Of a stretch of DNA of 64,000 bases, positions 22,061 to 35,339 are shown piece after piece. The stretch is taken from the NCBI GenBank assembly GCA_025175895.1, contig JAKLTH010000283.1, forward strand, positions 2,232,001 to 2,296,000. Direction: 5' to 3'. This DNA comes from Wurfbainia villosa (lineage: Eukaryota > Streptophyta > Magnoliopsida > Zingiberales > Zingiberaceae). Under the pieces are notes generated by a model. That model searched no databases. It was not told the origin of the DNA and worked only from the letters and a program-made list of their open reading frames with translations. Numbering within the stretch: the stretch's first letter is position 1; each line of letters starts with the position of its first letter. Made by a program: the position numbers and the translations under genes.

Positions 22061-24614
22061 TGTTAAATACTGGAAAATTTAAAATATTAAATTAAATGGC
22101 TAAAGAATTAAGAAAATAATCCTGGGAATTTTTCCGGAATTTTTCTGGATTTAAATGGACTCCGTACGAGATTTTTTACGGGGATAAAATAAATAGGCTT
22201 TAGAGGAGTCTATTTAAAAGGGGATAAATACGCGATGGAAAATCTAATTTCTATTTCTTTTTCTTTTTCCCCGCCGCAACTCCTTCCCCTTCGGCAGTTC
22301 CTCTTACGATTCTATTCCGCTGCACATCCCTTCCTCCTCTTTTCTTTCTCGCGCCAGCCGCAACGCCGAGGCGACGTTCTCCTTGCCTCATCTCCGCCGC
22401 CGTTCGTCTCCTCCCACTCTCGGTCGCTCGCGCCGCATCGTGCGACGGCGTCGCTAAGCAGCCAATGCCGCCGCCTTTTTCCCCGAGCACCGTTGCCCCT
22501 TTTTGCCTCATCGCCACGCCACTCGTGCATAGCGTCGACCAGCGCCATCGACATCAACAACGGCCACTGATCGCTACCCGTCGCTCTCGGAAGGGGTCAG
22601 TCACTGCCACGCGAGCCGCCGCCGCCGCCGCCGCTTGCTCGCCGCCACCCAGTGCCGTCGGCACCCTTACTCGCTGCCCACGTGCTCGCCGCCTTGGTCG
22701 ACCTTTGTCACCGACCGACCACATCGTCGCGTGTTATCCTCCCTCCTCCGTATCGCGGCCGCGGCCACTCCGCTCCGTCTTGCGATCGATCTTGACGCCA
22801 TCGCCTCGACCGTACGATCGAGTCCAGAGGTAAGGGAAGAATCGGTTGTTTGGTTAATCTATGGTGGTTGTTGTATGTTAATTAATCAGTTTAGCTAATT
22901 AACTAATTTGGTTAATTAAAGTAAAGTGTCGTTTAAAACAATGGAGTAATGATTAATCATTATTAGGAGTAATTGGATGAATTTGGATTTAATTAATAAG
23001 TTTAATCAAATAGTATGCGGTTGGGTTTTGGGGTAAGTGATATTGATCAAGTGGTAATTAAACTTGGGGTTAATAAAGTTGATTACCTAATTTGGTTAGG
23101 ATGAATTATATTTGGATCTGACGTAGTGATCGGTTAAGTAGATAGCTTAATCCATTAGGGTTTGGACTTGATATTGAGGTTGGCAATATAAATGCGAGTA
23201 TATTATATTGTATGCAGATTTGATCTGGAGCAGTCCACGGACGTGAAGATAGTTATCACGAGCATTATATAAGGCGGGTATTTTGACTTGTCTTTTTGAT
23301 ATAGTCATGTTGATATGCTAGATAGTTATAGCTTGCAATAGTTTTCATGTTTATCTACCTTGCATGTTATTATGCCTATTTGACATATGCATTTGATCAG
23401 TTTATAGTTATACTTTCCCTGTTTTACTTGGATCATGTATATGTACCTTTTTATTGTGCATATTATTTGGATACGTATGTTAGTTGGTATTACATGCTTT
23501 AGTGTCATGCACCATCTTGCATGATTGCATCTTTGGTGGGAGATTCCATTATTGTTGAGCCTGACCGGTTACATGACTCTTGTCACTCATGGGTTAGTGG
23601 TACATCAGGAGAGTGTGTGCAGTTGCTCTGTTAGGCTCCGCTGGTCCGATCATGGGTAGCGATGAGGCAGCGTGGTAGCGGGCAGGGATCCCTCCTCTGG
23701 TCTATGACACCGGGAGATGAGAGCTTAGCTCCCCCACTATGTTTGGGGCAGGAGGATAGGTGTACTCCGACAGCATCCTGTCCACTCGGTCACTCAGGAG
23801 CAATGATGGCAGAGTGCACAGTTGCCATAGCCCTACCCACTCGACTTCACCATCGCGTGTGAGGCAGCTGACTGGCGTCAGGGGTGACCATGTCATATGC
23901 ACGACATGCATTTTTGCACGGATTGCATTTGTATTGTGTTTGCTGCATTATTGTATTGATGCCTTGGATGTTGCATATGATTGCCATGCATACAGGATTC
24001 ATATTCATATATGATGATGACTTTATCTCTTATAGTAGGGCACATGCTTCTATATCAGGGTAGGAGATTGGTGAAATCTGATCCTTTTGCATTTATTTCT
24101 TGCTTACCATATATGAGGTATCTTGACATGATTAGTATAGTATTGTTTGCTATATCTTGCTATTCATATCGACAAATATCCGCTAAGTTCTTTGAACTTA
24201 CCCCGTGGTTTTATTTTTATTTCAGGATGAAGCTGTCAGGAGAGTCCAGTTGCCATATTTCCCCCCTCGTAGTGACAGTTTATTAGTTGTTTGAGTTATG
24301 GTGTGAATTTTGTATAGAAGATATGTTTAGGCTTGGAAATGGATTTATGTACTCGTGGATTTTTGGGGTTCTTGTGGACCATTGGTCGGATCTTATTTTG
24401 ATTAGTTTGGTTGTATGTTCCTGCTCAGATGGCAGAAGGGGTAGGTTGATGGCCTGAGACCTCATATTATGTATATTGTGTTGTGATTGGATTCCGGTCG
24501 TGTTGACCGATGTATAGTGGCCGTGTAGGTCTTGTATAAAAATTGGTATTGTCACCCGTACTTGGGGGATGCTGTCGGATTTTCGTCTGGCGAGGACTCC
24601 CTCGGGGCGTGACA
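22061..24614 (+). mobile_element. Solo LTR of a Ty3/gypsy (chromovirus-like) element
   Basis: The unit starts TGTTAAATAC and ends GGCGTGACA. Its flanks are TCAAC (22056-22060) and TCGAC (24615-24619), a 5-bp target duplication with one change. A TATA-like TATTTAAAAG (22211) leads into a GC-rich leader (22260-22830). Further on, a GTTCTTTGAACTTACCCCGTGG block (24188 on) with a splice-acceptor-like TTTCAG precedes the terminal region. This arrangement, ending in GGGGCGTGACA, is typical of Del/Tekay-type LTRs. No PBS or internal region follows 24614. At 2.55 kb it is a long solo LTR. The GC-rich frames at 22235-22898 are leader, not host exons. Confidence 0.75.
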
Positions 24615-24857
24615 TCGACAGATAATCGAGTCGTTGACACGGTTACGAACCTGAGTTGGGTTCGAACCAGACCAGGCTCATAGTCGGTCTAAGTTTGAGA
24701 AGTGAAAAGTGAGTGAGTTGAACCATATCGTTATCCGGACCAACCCAAAAGGTGACTCCAGTTTATTATCACGACACACATTTTAAAGAGGTTGCGACCC
24801 ATCACCCATGTAATTAATTGGCTCAATCAGCAACTCTTGCCGCACCTCTATACCACC

Positions 24858-26056
24858 TAGGGGTGATCACGGTTCGGTTCGAACCATAAACCATTGATTT
24901 AAAAATTGAACCAAAATTTTTTTTCGATTCCAATTTAGAAATCGAAATCAGAACTGGAGATATATGGTTTAGTTCTGATTTCTAAATTTTTGGAACCGAA
25001 ATCGAACTGAAATCAGAACCAAAATCGAATTTTAGAATCGGAACCGAAATTGAGTATTTTTTTTGTTGAAACAATAATTGAATTTTTAAAAGCAGATCTT
25101 AGACAACAAAAGATAATGAAGAAGAATAATGAATATTTATATAAATATGAAACCACCACATTAGCGATCCTCTCCGACTGTCTCCACTGATGGAGGAGGT
25201 AAATCAGGAGTGTGATTGACAAGTGCAAGTAGGGGTCATTGAGAGTCCAGGTGGTGAAACCCTGAGATCGACCTCTGCCCACTACAGGCATGCCCCTGCA
25301 AACTTACCAATCACACCAGCCCTAGTGACTAATAATGAAGACTTCTATGATCTTACCATCGAAGGCACATCAATCGCTATCTTTGACAATATTTCAAATT
25401 AAATTAAAATAAAAAATTATATTTAAATAGTAAATGAACTACGATAGCTTTGATTCTTTTAGATCCTACAAAGATACGCAGACAACTTAATTTATATAAA
25501 TTAAGTACAATTTTTTTTTATTGTTAAATGAAAGAATAAGAGATGTAACGTATATATATATTTAATATATTGATATGAATTTATTAATTAAATATATTTC
25601 GATGATAATATTTTATGATAAAATTTAAAGTGTTATATAAAATAAATAAATCAATATAAGTTAAATCTCTACGTATAAAATTTAAATTTAAATTAAAATA
25701 AATTAATCAAATTAATGAATTAAAAAAATAATAAACTTAAATTGAAAGACTTAAAATTAAATAATTTAAATTTTGATTCTAAACGATTTGAATCGAAATC
25801 GAATCGTAAGAATCTGAAACAGTCGATTAACGATTCAATTCCAATTCCGATGGATGATGAATCGAAATCGACAGTTTCAAAATCAAAATCGAATCGTAAG
25901 GAACCGAAACTGACGGTTCCAAAATCGAAACCGACAGTTTCGAAATCTAAACCGAAACTGTTGATTAGCGGTTCAGTTCCGATTTCATTAGAAGATAAAT
26001 GAGAACTGACGATTCCAAAATCGAAATTGACGATTTTAGAATAGTGGTCACTCCTA
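24858..26056. mobile_element. Non-autonomous hAT-like element
   Basis: The left end TAGGGGTGATCAC matches the inverted right end (reverse complement of GTGGTCACTCCTA) at 11 of 13 positions, a hAT-style terminus. Both subterminal zones are packed with one word in opposite senses: GGAACCGAAATCGAA-like at 24880-25055 and its relatives at 25780-26035. Such repeats usually bind hAT transposase. The middle is AT-rich with no transposase. The open frame at 25742-26002 is made of the subterminal repeat and is not a gene. An 8-bp target duplication is not visible. Confidence 0.6.
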
Positions 26057-26095
26057 CCCTCATCGTCTCATCAAACAAAGCGTAATTCAACTCAC

Positions 26096-26205
26096 CGGCC
26101 TTCGCCGCCGGCAAGGCTCTCCAGCTCCCGTGGCCATGCTTGTTTATGTACCACAACAGCTTCCGCTCCTACTCCGACGATGTCCATGGCCCGTTCGAGA
26201 CTCAA
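26096..26205 (-). pseudogene. Relic of an R2R3-MYB first exon
   Basis: On the minus strand 26200 to 26096 reads NGPWTSSE, a TAG stop, ERKLLWYINKHGHGSWRALP, then AAKAG. This is the first half of a plant MYB R2 repeat, with its Trp residues and the HGHGSWR block. Translation ends exactly at AAGGCCG|GTGAGT, a good splice donor at the place where plant R2R3-MYB genes carry intron 1. The rest of the gene is not found nearby, and the internal stop marks it as a relic. It directly adjoins the hAT-like element. Confidence 0.7.
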
Positions 26206-28080
26206 CCTGCAGGGCACAAAAAGTAGTCTATGTTTACTCCGAAAGATAGATCAAGAAAAGAAAAGAATGGCAGACGGAAAAAAAATCTCAAAGAAAAGAA
26301 AGAGAAAAGGAAAAAAAAATCTAAAAAGAAAAAAAAAATTCGAGGAAATATGAAAAGAGGGAAAAGAGAAGTTTAGATAGAATAAATAAATAAAATTATC
26401 TGCTGTGGCGATGACAACAGTGACTGACGAACGACGACGGTGATGAACGATTGATGATCACAAAAGTAATTTATTTTTTTATCAACTGGAAAAAAGGAAA
26501 GAAATTTTTTTTCACCCAATTTAAATGAAAAATATATATATTGAAGTAAACGAAGAAATTTTGTTCACTACGATAAATTTTCAAGTAAACAAAGTATTAG
26601 ACTCTCATGGCCGTCATCGGTTGACTTGGTGATTACAGTTGAGAACAGAGCAGCAAGGGAGGGCAATGGCATAAATAAAGCTGTGGCAGTTAGAGGCACA
26701 ATGATCCTTTAGAGCATCAAGCTGTCCTCTGAGCTCCCGTTTACTGCCCTCGATCGCAATGCTGAAGTTGGCCTCGGCCACAAATGAAGACAATTCCTCA
26801 CAAGATATCACACGGCAAAGGGCACCGCGCCGTTCGACAAAGCCCATCCGATACTCAAGTCATTACAGTGTTATGGCAGCCAATGGAACAGTAAAAAGTA
26901 ATAGAACGAGAAAGGCAAGATTAGGTCTGATGGCTTTTGACACACATAAAGGATCAGCATCTTAAACCCTACCATCATTGAGCCACAGTAATTGTAGATT
27001 GTAGACGACAACTATGGCTCATCCTTATGGTTCTTCGTGTGATAGGGAGGAGGTCGGCAATGAGGACGACTTGGAAACCCGAATGTGAGCTCTGGATGCC
27101 GAGCTATATGAAAGTGTCGATGAAATCTCTATGAATTGGGTCGTAAATGAGCTTCATCATCCAAAGATCATTCCCTCCTCGCAAAGTTGCTTCTACCATT
27201 AGTGAGACCGGCCGGAAGCTCTACGAACAAATGGCTTAGATCGAATTAGAAACAGATAACATAAGACTTAACCTTCCGGAATTATCTTGCAAAGGTTGAT
27301 CCAAAGAAACAAGTCGAGCAAAGGACTAACAAATGAGTAGGTACCGGTGGCGGCGGAGCTCGTGTTCCCGAACCTTGGCACTCTCTGGAAATCCACTTGA
27401 AAACATAAATAGGACACACAAGTTGCTGTCCAAGAGAACTGGAAGGAAGATAATCTGAAACAGAAAAGTAGCATTGATTCTTAGCGGCATAGAGAGGCAT
27501 GCCAATACATTTTGGCTGCGTTGATTCAGTTACAATGAAACATAACATAAGACAATATGAACACTTCAAGAACATGCAAGAAGAGAGACAAAGTAATAGA
27601 GTAAACCTGTCAAACGCAAGAAAGAACCAGGGAAATCATGGCATCCACACTGTAGCTCCAAGAAATCATTAACCTTTGTGAAATTTTACTTCATTTATGT
27701 CTACAAAAAACGTACCGACCATTGTGGTCTCTCTCCATTCAACTATCAACTACATAAGCAACTTCTCCCTTGAATAATATCCAGGTGAGAATATATTAAG
27801 GCATCAATTTACTGGAGTAACCATCTCTCTCTCTCTCTCTCTCTCTCTTACCCTGAGGTCAGAATAACACCACTCTAGAATCATTCTAAATATATATATA
27901 TATATAAACCAATTGAATCCTGTGGTTAGTCAACCGTCACCCACGTTGAACTCTGCAGTTCGACAGCCATCGAAGAGGATTAGTTTAGGCAATAGCTACT
28001 GGTACAAGAATCATCATCTTTCCATCCAAGTAGTATATTTCCCTGCACAAGGAATGCAGTGTTATTTTCAAGCCAAGAAA
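26206..28080. other. Intergenic stretch with purine tract and microsatellites
   Basis: A strongly purine-rich tract lies at 26225-26375, a (CT)n at 27822-27848 and a (TA)n near 27892-27905. A plus-strand ATG-led segment at about 27014-27180 (MAHPYGSSCDREE..., with one stop) and minus-strand frames at 26614-26847 and 27282-27575 have some coding flavour but no recognisable domain. They are not called as genes. Confidence 0.4.
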
Positions 28081-28082
28081 AC

Positions 28083-28318
28083 ATTGTTTCGAAACCAGTC
28101 TACTCCGCGCAACATCTTGTTCGTTTTGTCTCCTCAAATTTCTGCCACAGGCATAGCATTTCCCAAGGTTCCTGGTAATGAGCAAGAACAAAGCTGACCT
28201 CTTAAGATAACATTGTTTAGAACCAGCCTACTCCCCACAACATATTGCTCGTTTTGTCTCCTGAAATTTCTGCCACAGGCATAGCATTTCCCGAGGTTGC
28301 TGGTAATGAGCAAGGACA
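28083..28318 (-). repeat. 129-bp-offset tandem duplication of the GALT gene tail
   Basis: 28212-28318 (the last ~30 codons plus stop of the galactosyltransferase gene and adjacent 3' UTR) is repeated at 28083-28190, offset 129 bp. On the minus strand the extra copy still reads LAHYQEPWEMLCLWQKF followed by EETKR..CCAE and a stop in the same frame. The duplication therefore kept its coding register. Confidence 0.85.
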
Positions 28319-31300
28319 TAACCAGCTTCGCACCCATCAATATTAATCCTTTCTTCATTCACGTATTTAATATCTGATCCTTTCTTTTTCATCTCTTCTA
28401 TCCATATGCCCATCGCAACGTCCTCTAGCTTGAACATCTACAGGTTAAGTAAGATCCTATCAATTAGTGAATCCTGATTGTAACAAGAAACATATGGACT
28501 ATGAAACGTATTCTGCATGACTAATTGATACCCTTAAACTCCCCTCTTTGTGTTGCTTGTACACTGATTCTGCAATGTTGTGAGACACTACATATCCTGG
28601 ACCATGAGCCCAAGGTGGGTACTTCTCATCGGGCCATTCCTACATGAATGTTAGAAGTTGAATGAGCATATAATAATACAAAAGGGAAGCTTAGGCAATC
28701 AAATCATTAGTTTCTGGAAGAATCTTCAAACCAAATATTTGTATTATTGTGAACGTAAATAACTATTAAAACACTTCCAATAACCACCAAGAAGAAACAG
28801 GTGATGATTGTTAGAGTTTTGTATTAAGAAAACTCAAAAAAAAAACTGATTTTATCATTATTAATTTTGAATTTAATGTTAAAAAAATACAGACCCTTAA
28901 TTAGATGGGTGTCTTGAAGAGCTGAAGGGACACCTTCTCCATATAATATAAGAGGGCATCTTTCCCTTGAGAAATCATTTGCATGTCTGATGTGCGAAAG
29001 TGTGTCAAGTGTAGGTGCAACATAATATTCATTGAAATGATCGACACTAGCAACATAGGAGAGATTTTTTGTGCTGATCATTAGTATCAACTCTTGATAA
29101 TTTACTAGAATGATATATATTTTAATTGTGTCACACAACATTGGACATTTCAAATCATGATCTCCATGTATAATAATAAGCATAAAGAATCACCTGAATT
29201 GATATGTACCACTTGCTCTCCACATTTCGGTGAGGTTGTGCATATGAGTTTATCCTGCCATATAAAAGTCCACTTGTGATATTTTTTCCCGCCAACGAAG
29301 AAAGCACCTCATCAACACGAACAAAAGCATCATCATCCGTTTTCAATATGTATTTGGCTGATACAATATTTGTCTGTCAAAACAAGCAACAAATTTTAGA
29401 TAAGAGAATATCAAATTAAGAAGGTAGGTCTCCAGAAACAAAGGTCCAAGCTTACCCCATAAATACAAATAGCAATTGTCTTCAAGGTAATTAAGCTATA
29501 ATAATCCACAAATGGCATGAATTGAATGTCTCCGTATGTACCTGCCTCATCCCATAGCTCCTCATTTACCATTTGATTCTTATGCTGCATGATAATCATA
29601 CCACGTGATTTAGGTAACCTAAAAATGCAAACCAACACAAACTACAATCATGGAACCCAAGAGAACAAAAGAGTGGTTTATTTAGCTAAACTCTCAACAA
29701 ATATTCACTTTCTATAATGTGGACTGGGGTTGATTTTCTCTAAAATAATGGACAAGAAATCTATCAAAGGGAAAAACAATTTGAACATGCAAGTATGCAA
29801 CAACTTCAGAAGTAAAACTCTGGTCCAATCTGAATTGTTTTTATTCTAAAAGCAATATCCATGGTATTCCTAATCGACCAAAAGCATTTGCAGTCTACGA
29901 AGGAAATTAGAGATGAGACTCCGCTCAGGTTTCCTAACCTCTGCCATCTTAATAGTTGGATTCAAATCTTCTTCATATAACCTTGGTAAGAAATTCTCAT
30001 AGGTCCCATGAACCTGTTGACTAGGTCCCTAAGTATAGAACTGAGATGAAATGAATAAGATAGTGCCAAGTTACCAAATAGCATTATTTGGGCATGATGA
30101 TTCCTTTTGAGATTGTATAAGCCAATGACCAATGGCAACAAATGCCTTTCTTGCTAGGCCGACCAACCTAGCTCCATATCATGCATACTCTTCCCTTATT
30201 TTCAAATCTCCTGAAATTTCTGACAAAGTACTCTGTAATATTCCAAAAACAACCCAAATTACCAAATCCAAATTCCCTGCCCTCAAAAACAAAGAGTAGA
30301 GTCATTGCTTCCAGTTACTTGGTTATTGTCAAACGTCAATTCTTGCAATTGCAAAAGATTATTATGGAGGAACAACATCTTCTAAGAAGGAATATTGATA
30401 TTTATTTATGACATAAGCACTGACTTAATATGCTATTTCTGATGATGCTGACCCCACCTAGTGGGATAAGACTTAGTTGTTGTTGTATGTTATTTCTGAT
30501 GATCCAGATTGGAGATGAGAAGAGAGATCGAATGAATTTAAAGCTGCCTTGCTTACCAAGCCTATAAAAAACCGCACAACAACTACTCCAGTCCTCACAA
30601 CATCATACTGCATCCACGTCCTTCTAACTGCCATTCTCTGTTTGAAATTGTTTGCAGTTGAAAAGATGCCAATAAAAAGCTGAACAACTTGGTGCATAGT
30701 TATGGGGTTTGACTTCAGCAATTCTAAATCAATAACATGCTCAAAATCCTCAGATGTAGGTAAACCACTGGAAAGGACAGATATCAACTTTATGTCTCCT
30801 GAAATTCTCACTTCACTAACAAGCCATGACTCCAAGCTCTGACAAGCCAAATAAGTCAAACAGAAGACATAAACAATTGTCAAAAGTTACATAAACAATT
30901 TGAAAATAATTAACAGATAATTTTCAACGTAGTATATTACTTCTCTGAATGCAAACGAAGTTATATGTCTTCCATCTACACTCATCTGGATTCCTTCTAT
31001 GCCCACTCTAATGGTAGCAATGAAAAGAAATCCTTGCTTAAAGGGAAAATATTTTCTCTGCTTATCTCCCTCTTTATTGAGTGAAAATGAATTAGAAATA
31101 TTGTGATGCATATTTGAGATGAAAACCCATTTTTCATCATTACCGACTATTGAATTGCATCCCTCCAAATCATCCACTGCAACTAACAAAGAACCAGGAA
31201 TAATTAGAAAAAAGAAATATAATTGAGAACACTGCATTACTTGACCTTTCAAATCCAAATCTCCCAGTAGATCACAATTCACAACCAACCTCAGCATCAA

Positions 31301-32613
31301 ATTTTCAACAGAAAAAATCATCAAAGTTATAATACTGTCTATCACCACATTAGTAGCAACAGGCAGAGTAGAGTGTAAAGAATATTTGCATGTCATCACA
31401 GCACAAGTCCAAGCTATATACTTGAACAAATAAATGTTGCATTTGGCGGCTGTAGTTGTCTAGTACTAAGTAATTTCTAGGATCTAGCAACACTACAAAT
31501 CAACAAAGAAGAGAAATGCAGTAATCTGCCTCTTTGAGCAATAGTTTTGTAGTTTGAATAAATAGCAAGAATCCAAGTTCAACTGAATCAGACAAAAGAA
31601 AAAGCGTAGGAGATATCTCCATGATAATCAGAACCAAAAATCCACTTATCTTATGCTCTTATTAAATGATTGTTAGTACTAAGAAACTTTAATGAAACTT
31701 CTGAAAAAAACAGAATACAAGAGATGAGCAAAAGTTAAAAGTACCCAAATGTTACTCGGTGCAACAAATTCAATTCAGAGCAATATTCATGACAAATTAT
31801 GTGCAACCAGATCATTAACATGAGTATCTTAATAATGTTGCCAACTTGCCCAAAATGATTACCTTTCTTACTGCCATCAGTATTTGAAGGACAACGCTCC
31901 TCCACACCCCAATCATTAGTTGCAGACCAAGTATTCTGGACAATCACTGGATCCTCCGTTAATTTATCACCTTGAAGACGAACATTGTAGTGAAAAATTA
32001 TAGGAGGATCAGGTTCCCCAGGAAGAGCTGTTCCTACTAAATCAATTCGAAAATTGCCCAGGAGACCTCCAGGAGTACCAATGAGAGTAATTGAAGAACC
32101 TTGAATCAAGCCACATGGAATTTTCAATTTAAATGCGTCGTTGGCAAATTCTGAAACACTCATCTTTTTAATAGAATAAGGGCATTGCTTATCTTTGTCT
32201 TTCTGTGGATTACTTTTGTTAGAATTTTGGCCATCTATTGCAGCCATAAGATTTTTCCATGCAGAACTAGCTTCCCCAATTGCTTCAATAGCTTGAGGTA
32301 ATCCAGTGGAGCGATTTACTAGGTGACCCAAATGATACCATGTTTGCAAAGACCATTTCCCTATCTCGGAGAGATTAATCGGAATAAAAAGATGCTGAGC
32401 CATTTCATTGGCAGAAACTATGGAATAACCATCACCAGGATTTTGGATTGCAGGTGAGTCTTCAGAAGCCACCCACTCAAGCTGTTCTGAAGAATTATGA
32501 GACAAGCGACTTTGAAGTAATCTTTCGGCTAGGGGGTTCTCCAATATCCCACATCGTAAAACCAACAAGGTGAACAGAAACACTAATATAACACCTCCAG
32601 ACCATATCTTCAT
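28228..32613 (-). CDS. GT31 hydroxyproline O-galactosyltransferase with galectin domain
   Basis: Seven coding exons with GT-AG introns: 32613-31863, 31176-30941, 30838-30557, 29584-29456, 29373-29194, 28639-28532 and 28437-28228, giving 631 aa with all phases consistent. A short cytosolic head precedes a membrane anchor (about residues 6-24), the type II Golgi layout. A galectin-type lectin domain follows (about 155-330: CGLIQGSSITLIGTPGGLLG, then W.EERCPS and KQGFLFIATIRVGIEGIQMS). The catalytic GT31 domain (about 385-610) has RMAVRRTW (397-404), the metal-binding KTDDDAF with Asp 479-481, and an EDVAMG motif (567-572). This domain pair is that of plant GALT2-6 enzymes, which add the first galactose to hydroxyproline on arabinogalactan proteins. 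The member is not resolved, so no symbol is given. A splice acceptor at 32624/32623 just before ATG suggests a 5'-UTR intron. All key motifs are intact. Confidence 0.93.
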
Positions 32614-34385
32614 CTTTTACAAACTGAGAGTTATAAATATATTATCATACTATCATTCCCATATTCAGGCCTCTGGGAAAACAGATGTTTACACTGCAAA
32701 TCCAGATTTGTCTTTGATTTTAATGTACAGTTTAAAAGTCAAAGCGCAAGCATTTATGATAAAATAGCATTTAGTGCTTACACATAGCTCATAAGAGAAG
32801 AGCAGAACATTAAGACAAATGTCAGTGTTATATCTTAGAGTTAATATTGACTTGTATGTTACTATGTTAGTGAAAGCCAAAGATATGGAAAATTACACAC
32901 ATCTGGATTTTTAATGCCATGGAAAAAATAACAAATGAAGCTAATTGGATTCTCAATTCTTGAGTTATTGGGGGAAAATAATGAGTGCAGCGTCAATTAC
33001 AAAAACTAAGGGAGAAAAAAATGAAGTTAACTAAAAGTATATCAATGTAAAAAGAAAGGGCAAAAACCCAATAAAATGCATATCAATGTACATTAACAGC
33101 TAAAAAATAATAGTATTGAATGGAAGTTAACTAAAAGTATATTATTAACTAGCATACTCATTAAATGAGAGAAACGTCACCGCCACTTAGATTAGAGATT
33201 TAACTCATAAACTTGGTCCCTTTCTAGATTCAAACTTTGATTGAGCCCCCAAAACATATATAATTGTCAACCTAGGAAACCCAATGGTGGATTTACCATC
33301 ACCCAAGCATCCCATTCTAATGTTGCAACATGTCATGAATTAGGTTCGCTCTAATGGCAATCGTCACAATCCACTTAGATGAGAGAGACACCCCATTAAT
33401 TTACCAAGTCAAATCACTAGCCCAAAATGCTACACATCTAAGCTTGTAAAGCACCTCTAATATCACACAACTCAACATATGTTAACGATAACTCAAAAGT
33501 ACATTATTTAATCTTCCCGATCTAATTAGATGGGTTTTAAATCATTAATCTAATTGCATTTTTAATGCATACAGTCACCATTTAGTTGACAATATAATAA
33601 AGCCTACTAAAAAGTTATTAGTTAATATATTATTAACTGACAAGTTATTACAGATTAACCCATTTAATTAAGAAATACCTAATTCCTCCCATCTGAAGGT
33701 GCAAACAACATTGTCTCATCGGCCTCAAGCTGAAGGCAATCACACTGTTGCATTAGCAACGCCTTAATCACTCAGTTGCTATAGTAATGTTCTTCCTCCA
33801 ATTTGCTTCTATCTTGTGTTTCAAGAGTAGTTGTGTGAGATATGCAAAACCATGGCTTCAACTTTTAGACACATGAGACTCATTAACATTGCATACTCGA
33901 ACCTAGTCTCACAGTTGCCCCATCTCCCTATCACCTCCTTTTATTGAATCACATGGTACTTGAAAATCAATCAATTTAACTATGTCCTTGGATATTCTAA
34001 GGAACCTCAATTGGTTACCGTCATATGCTCAAACTCACAAACATAGTGAGATGATCTTTGAGAATGCCAATCTCAGTTGATCCAAATCAAGATCAACTGA
34101 TTTTAATACCCATAAAACAAAGTAGTAAGCTAGCACTTACTATGATTGAAAAGGAATAAAATCAAAGCATGGAAGTAGAAGCAACAAAAGAACGAAATGT
34201 AAATAGCAAGTAGCTGTTTTTTTTTCAGAAGTATTCCCTTTTAAACAATAATCCAAACTTCGAAATAGGAACACACTCACTTGGATTCATCATTTTGCCA
34301 CAACTTGTTCTTCTCTTAGTTGCATCATCATATGCATGAGATGAGTAGAACCAAGTCAAAATAATAATAAAAAAAAACTAAATCG
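32614..34385. other. Upstream or 5'-UTR-intron region of the GALT gene
   Basis: AT-rich, without convincing coding sequence or repeat partners in the window. CTCTCAG|TTTGTAAAAG before the ATG (minus strand) looks like a splice acceptor. All or part of this stretch may therefore be a 5'-UTR intron. Confidence 0.4.
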
Positions 34386-34900
34386 TTATCTCACTCGCAC
34401 GGGTTATTATATGTTGGCTTCTGATGGGTGAGCAGTCATTACGTCTACCTGTCTGCTCGAGTGCTTGAGCCATTATGATATCTTGCATCAAGTGTTGCTA
34501 GCTCATAATGCGACCTAGTCGTTACTCTCTTTTCGTCCTATTGATATTCAGCTTGGGATTTTGTTTACTATATAAGGGTGAGTGATGCTGGTGGAAGGTA
34601 TGTCTTCTTTCGTATTCAAGTCATTTTTCTTCATTCTATTACTCCCGCTTGCATAGCTGCAAGTCTCTTTTCTCTAATCCAAAACTAACTTGACCGTCGG
34701 AGAGATTTCACTAGCCACGTCGGTACCTGCTGACAAGTGTTGATGTGCAGGGTTGTTTAGTTGCCCGTGTAGAAGTCACCGATTGTGCAAAGATCACAAA
34801 CAACGTCAACATCCAAGGTCGTCTAACCGTTCAGATAATTAGTTGTTCGGATTCATAGTTGAAAGGAAGGAAAGGCCTTGGGTGCGGAAGGGAACCATCA
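34386..34900 (+). repeat. 5' LTR, start missing
   Basis: Homologous to 36490-37020 with clear divergence (several percent), so an old insertion. It ends GGGAACCATCA at 34900 immediately before the PBS. The first ~60 bp (TGATGGTATGTGG...) present in the 3' LTR are absent. Confidence 0.8.
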
Positions 34901-35339
34901 AATTGGCACCGTCTGTAAGAACCTAACCAAGAAGTCACAAATAGTTGAAAGTCAATGGCAAATTCTCATGCGGAATGATCGGAGGAAAGACTACCATCTC
35001 CTCCGACGATGATGGACAATGTTCCTTGGGAACAACTGTCCAAAATGGTGGCAACAATTGTTCGAGAGACCTTGCAGCAAGAAGGTTTGATTTTGAAAGG
35101 GAAAGGCAAAGAGGTTTCTCCATATGTAGTACCTGTATGAGAGTTTACTGCACAAAACTCTAGGAGAGCCCTATCCATAAGCCAAAGGAAGAGGTCAACA
35201 AGCAGTTATAGACGAGGTTCTCCAACAAGGGTCATCCCGCATAGGACCCCATTTTCTACTGAAATTATACAAGAGAAGTAGCCCTCTCAGTTCAAGCCAT
35301 CATAATAAATTGTTGAGTACAATGGTACAGCTGACTCTA

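Noticed and set aside
22235..22898. GC-rich Ser/Pro/Arg frames as a host exon
   Set aside because: They lie in the leader of the solo LTR just after its TATA-like box, overlap in several frames and strands, and have no domain.
25742..26002. 86-aa Lys/Ser-rich frame
   Set aside because: Built from the subterminal repeat words of the hAT-like element.
30181..30411. 76-aa plus-strand frame inside the GALT gene
   Set aside because: It lies in an intron of a well-supported minus-strand gene and has no domain.
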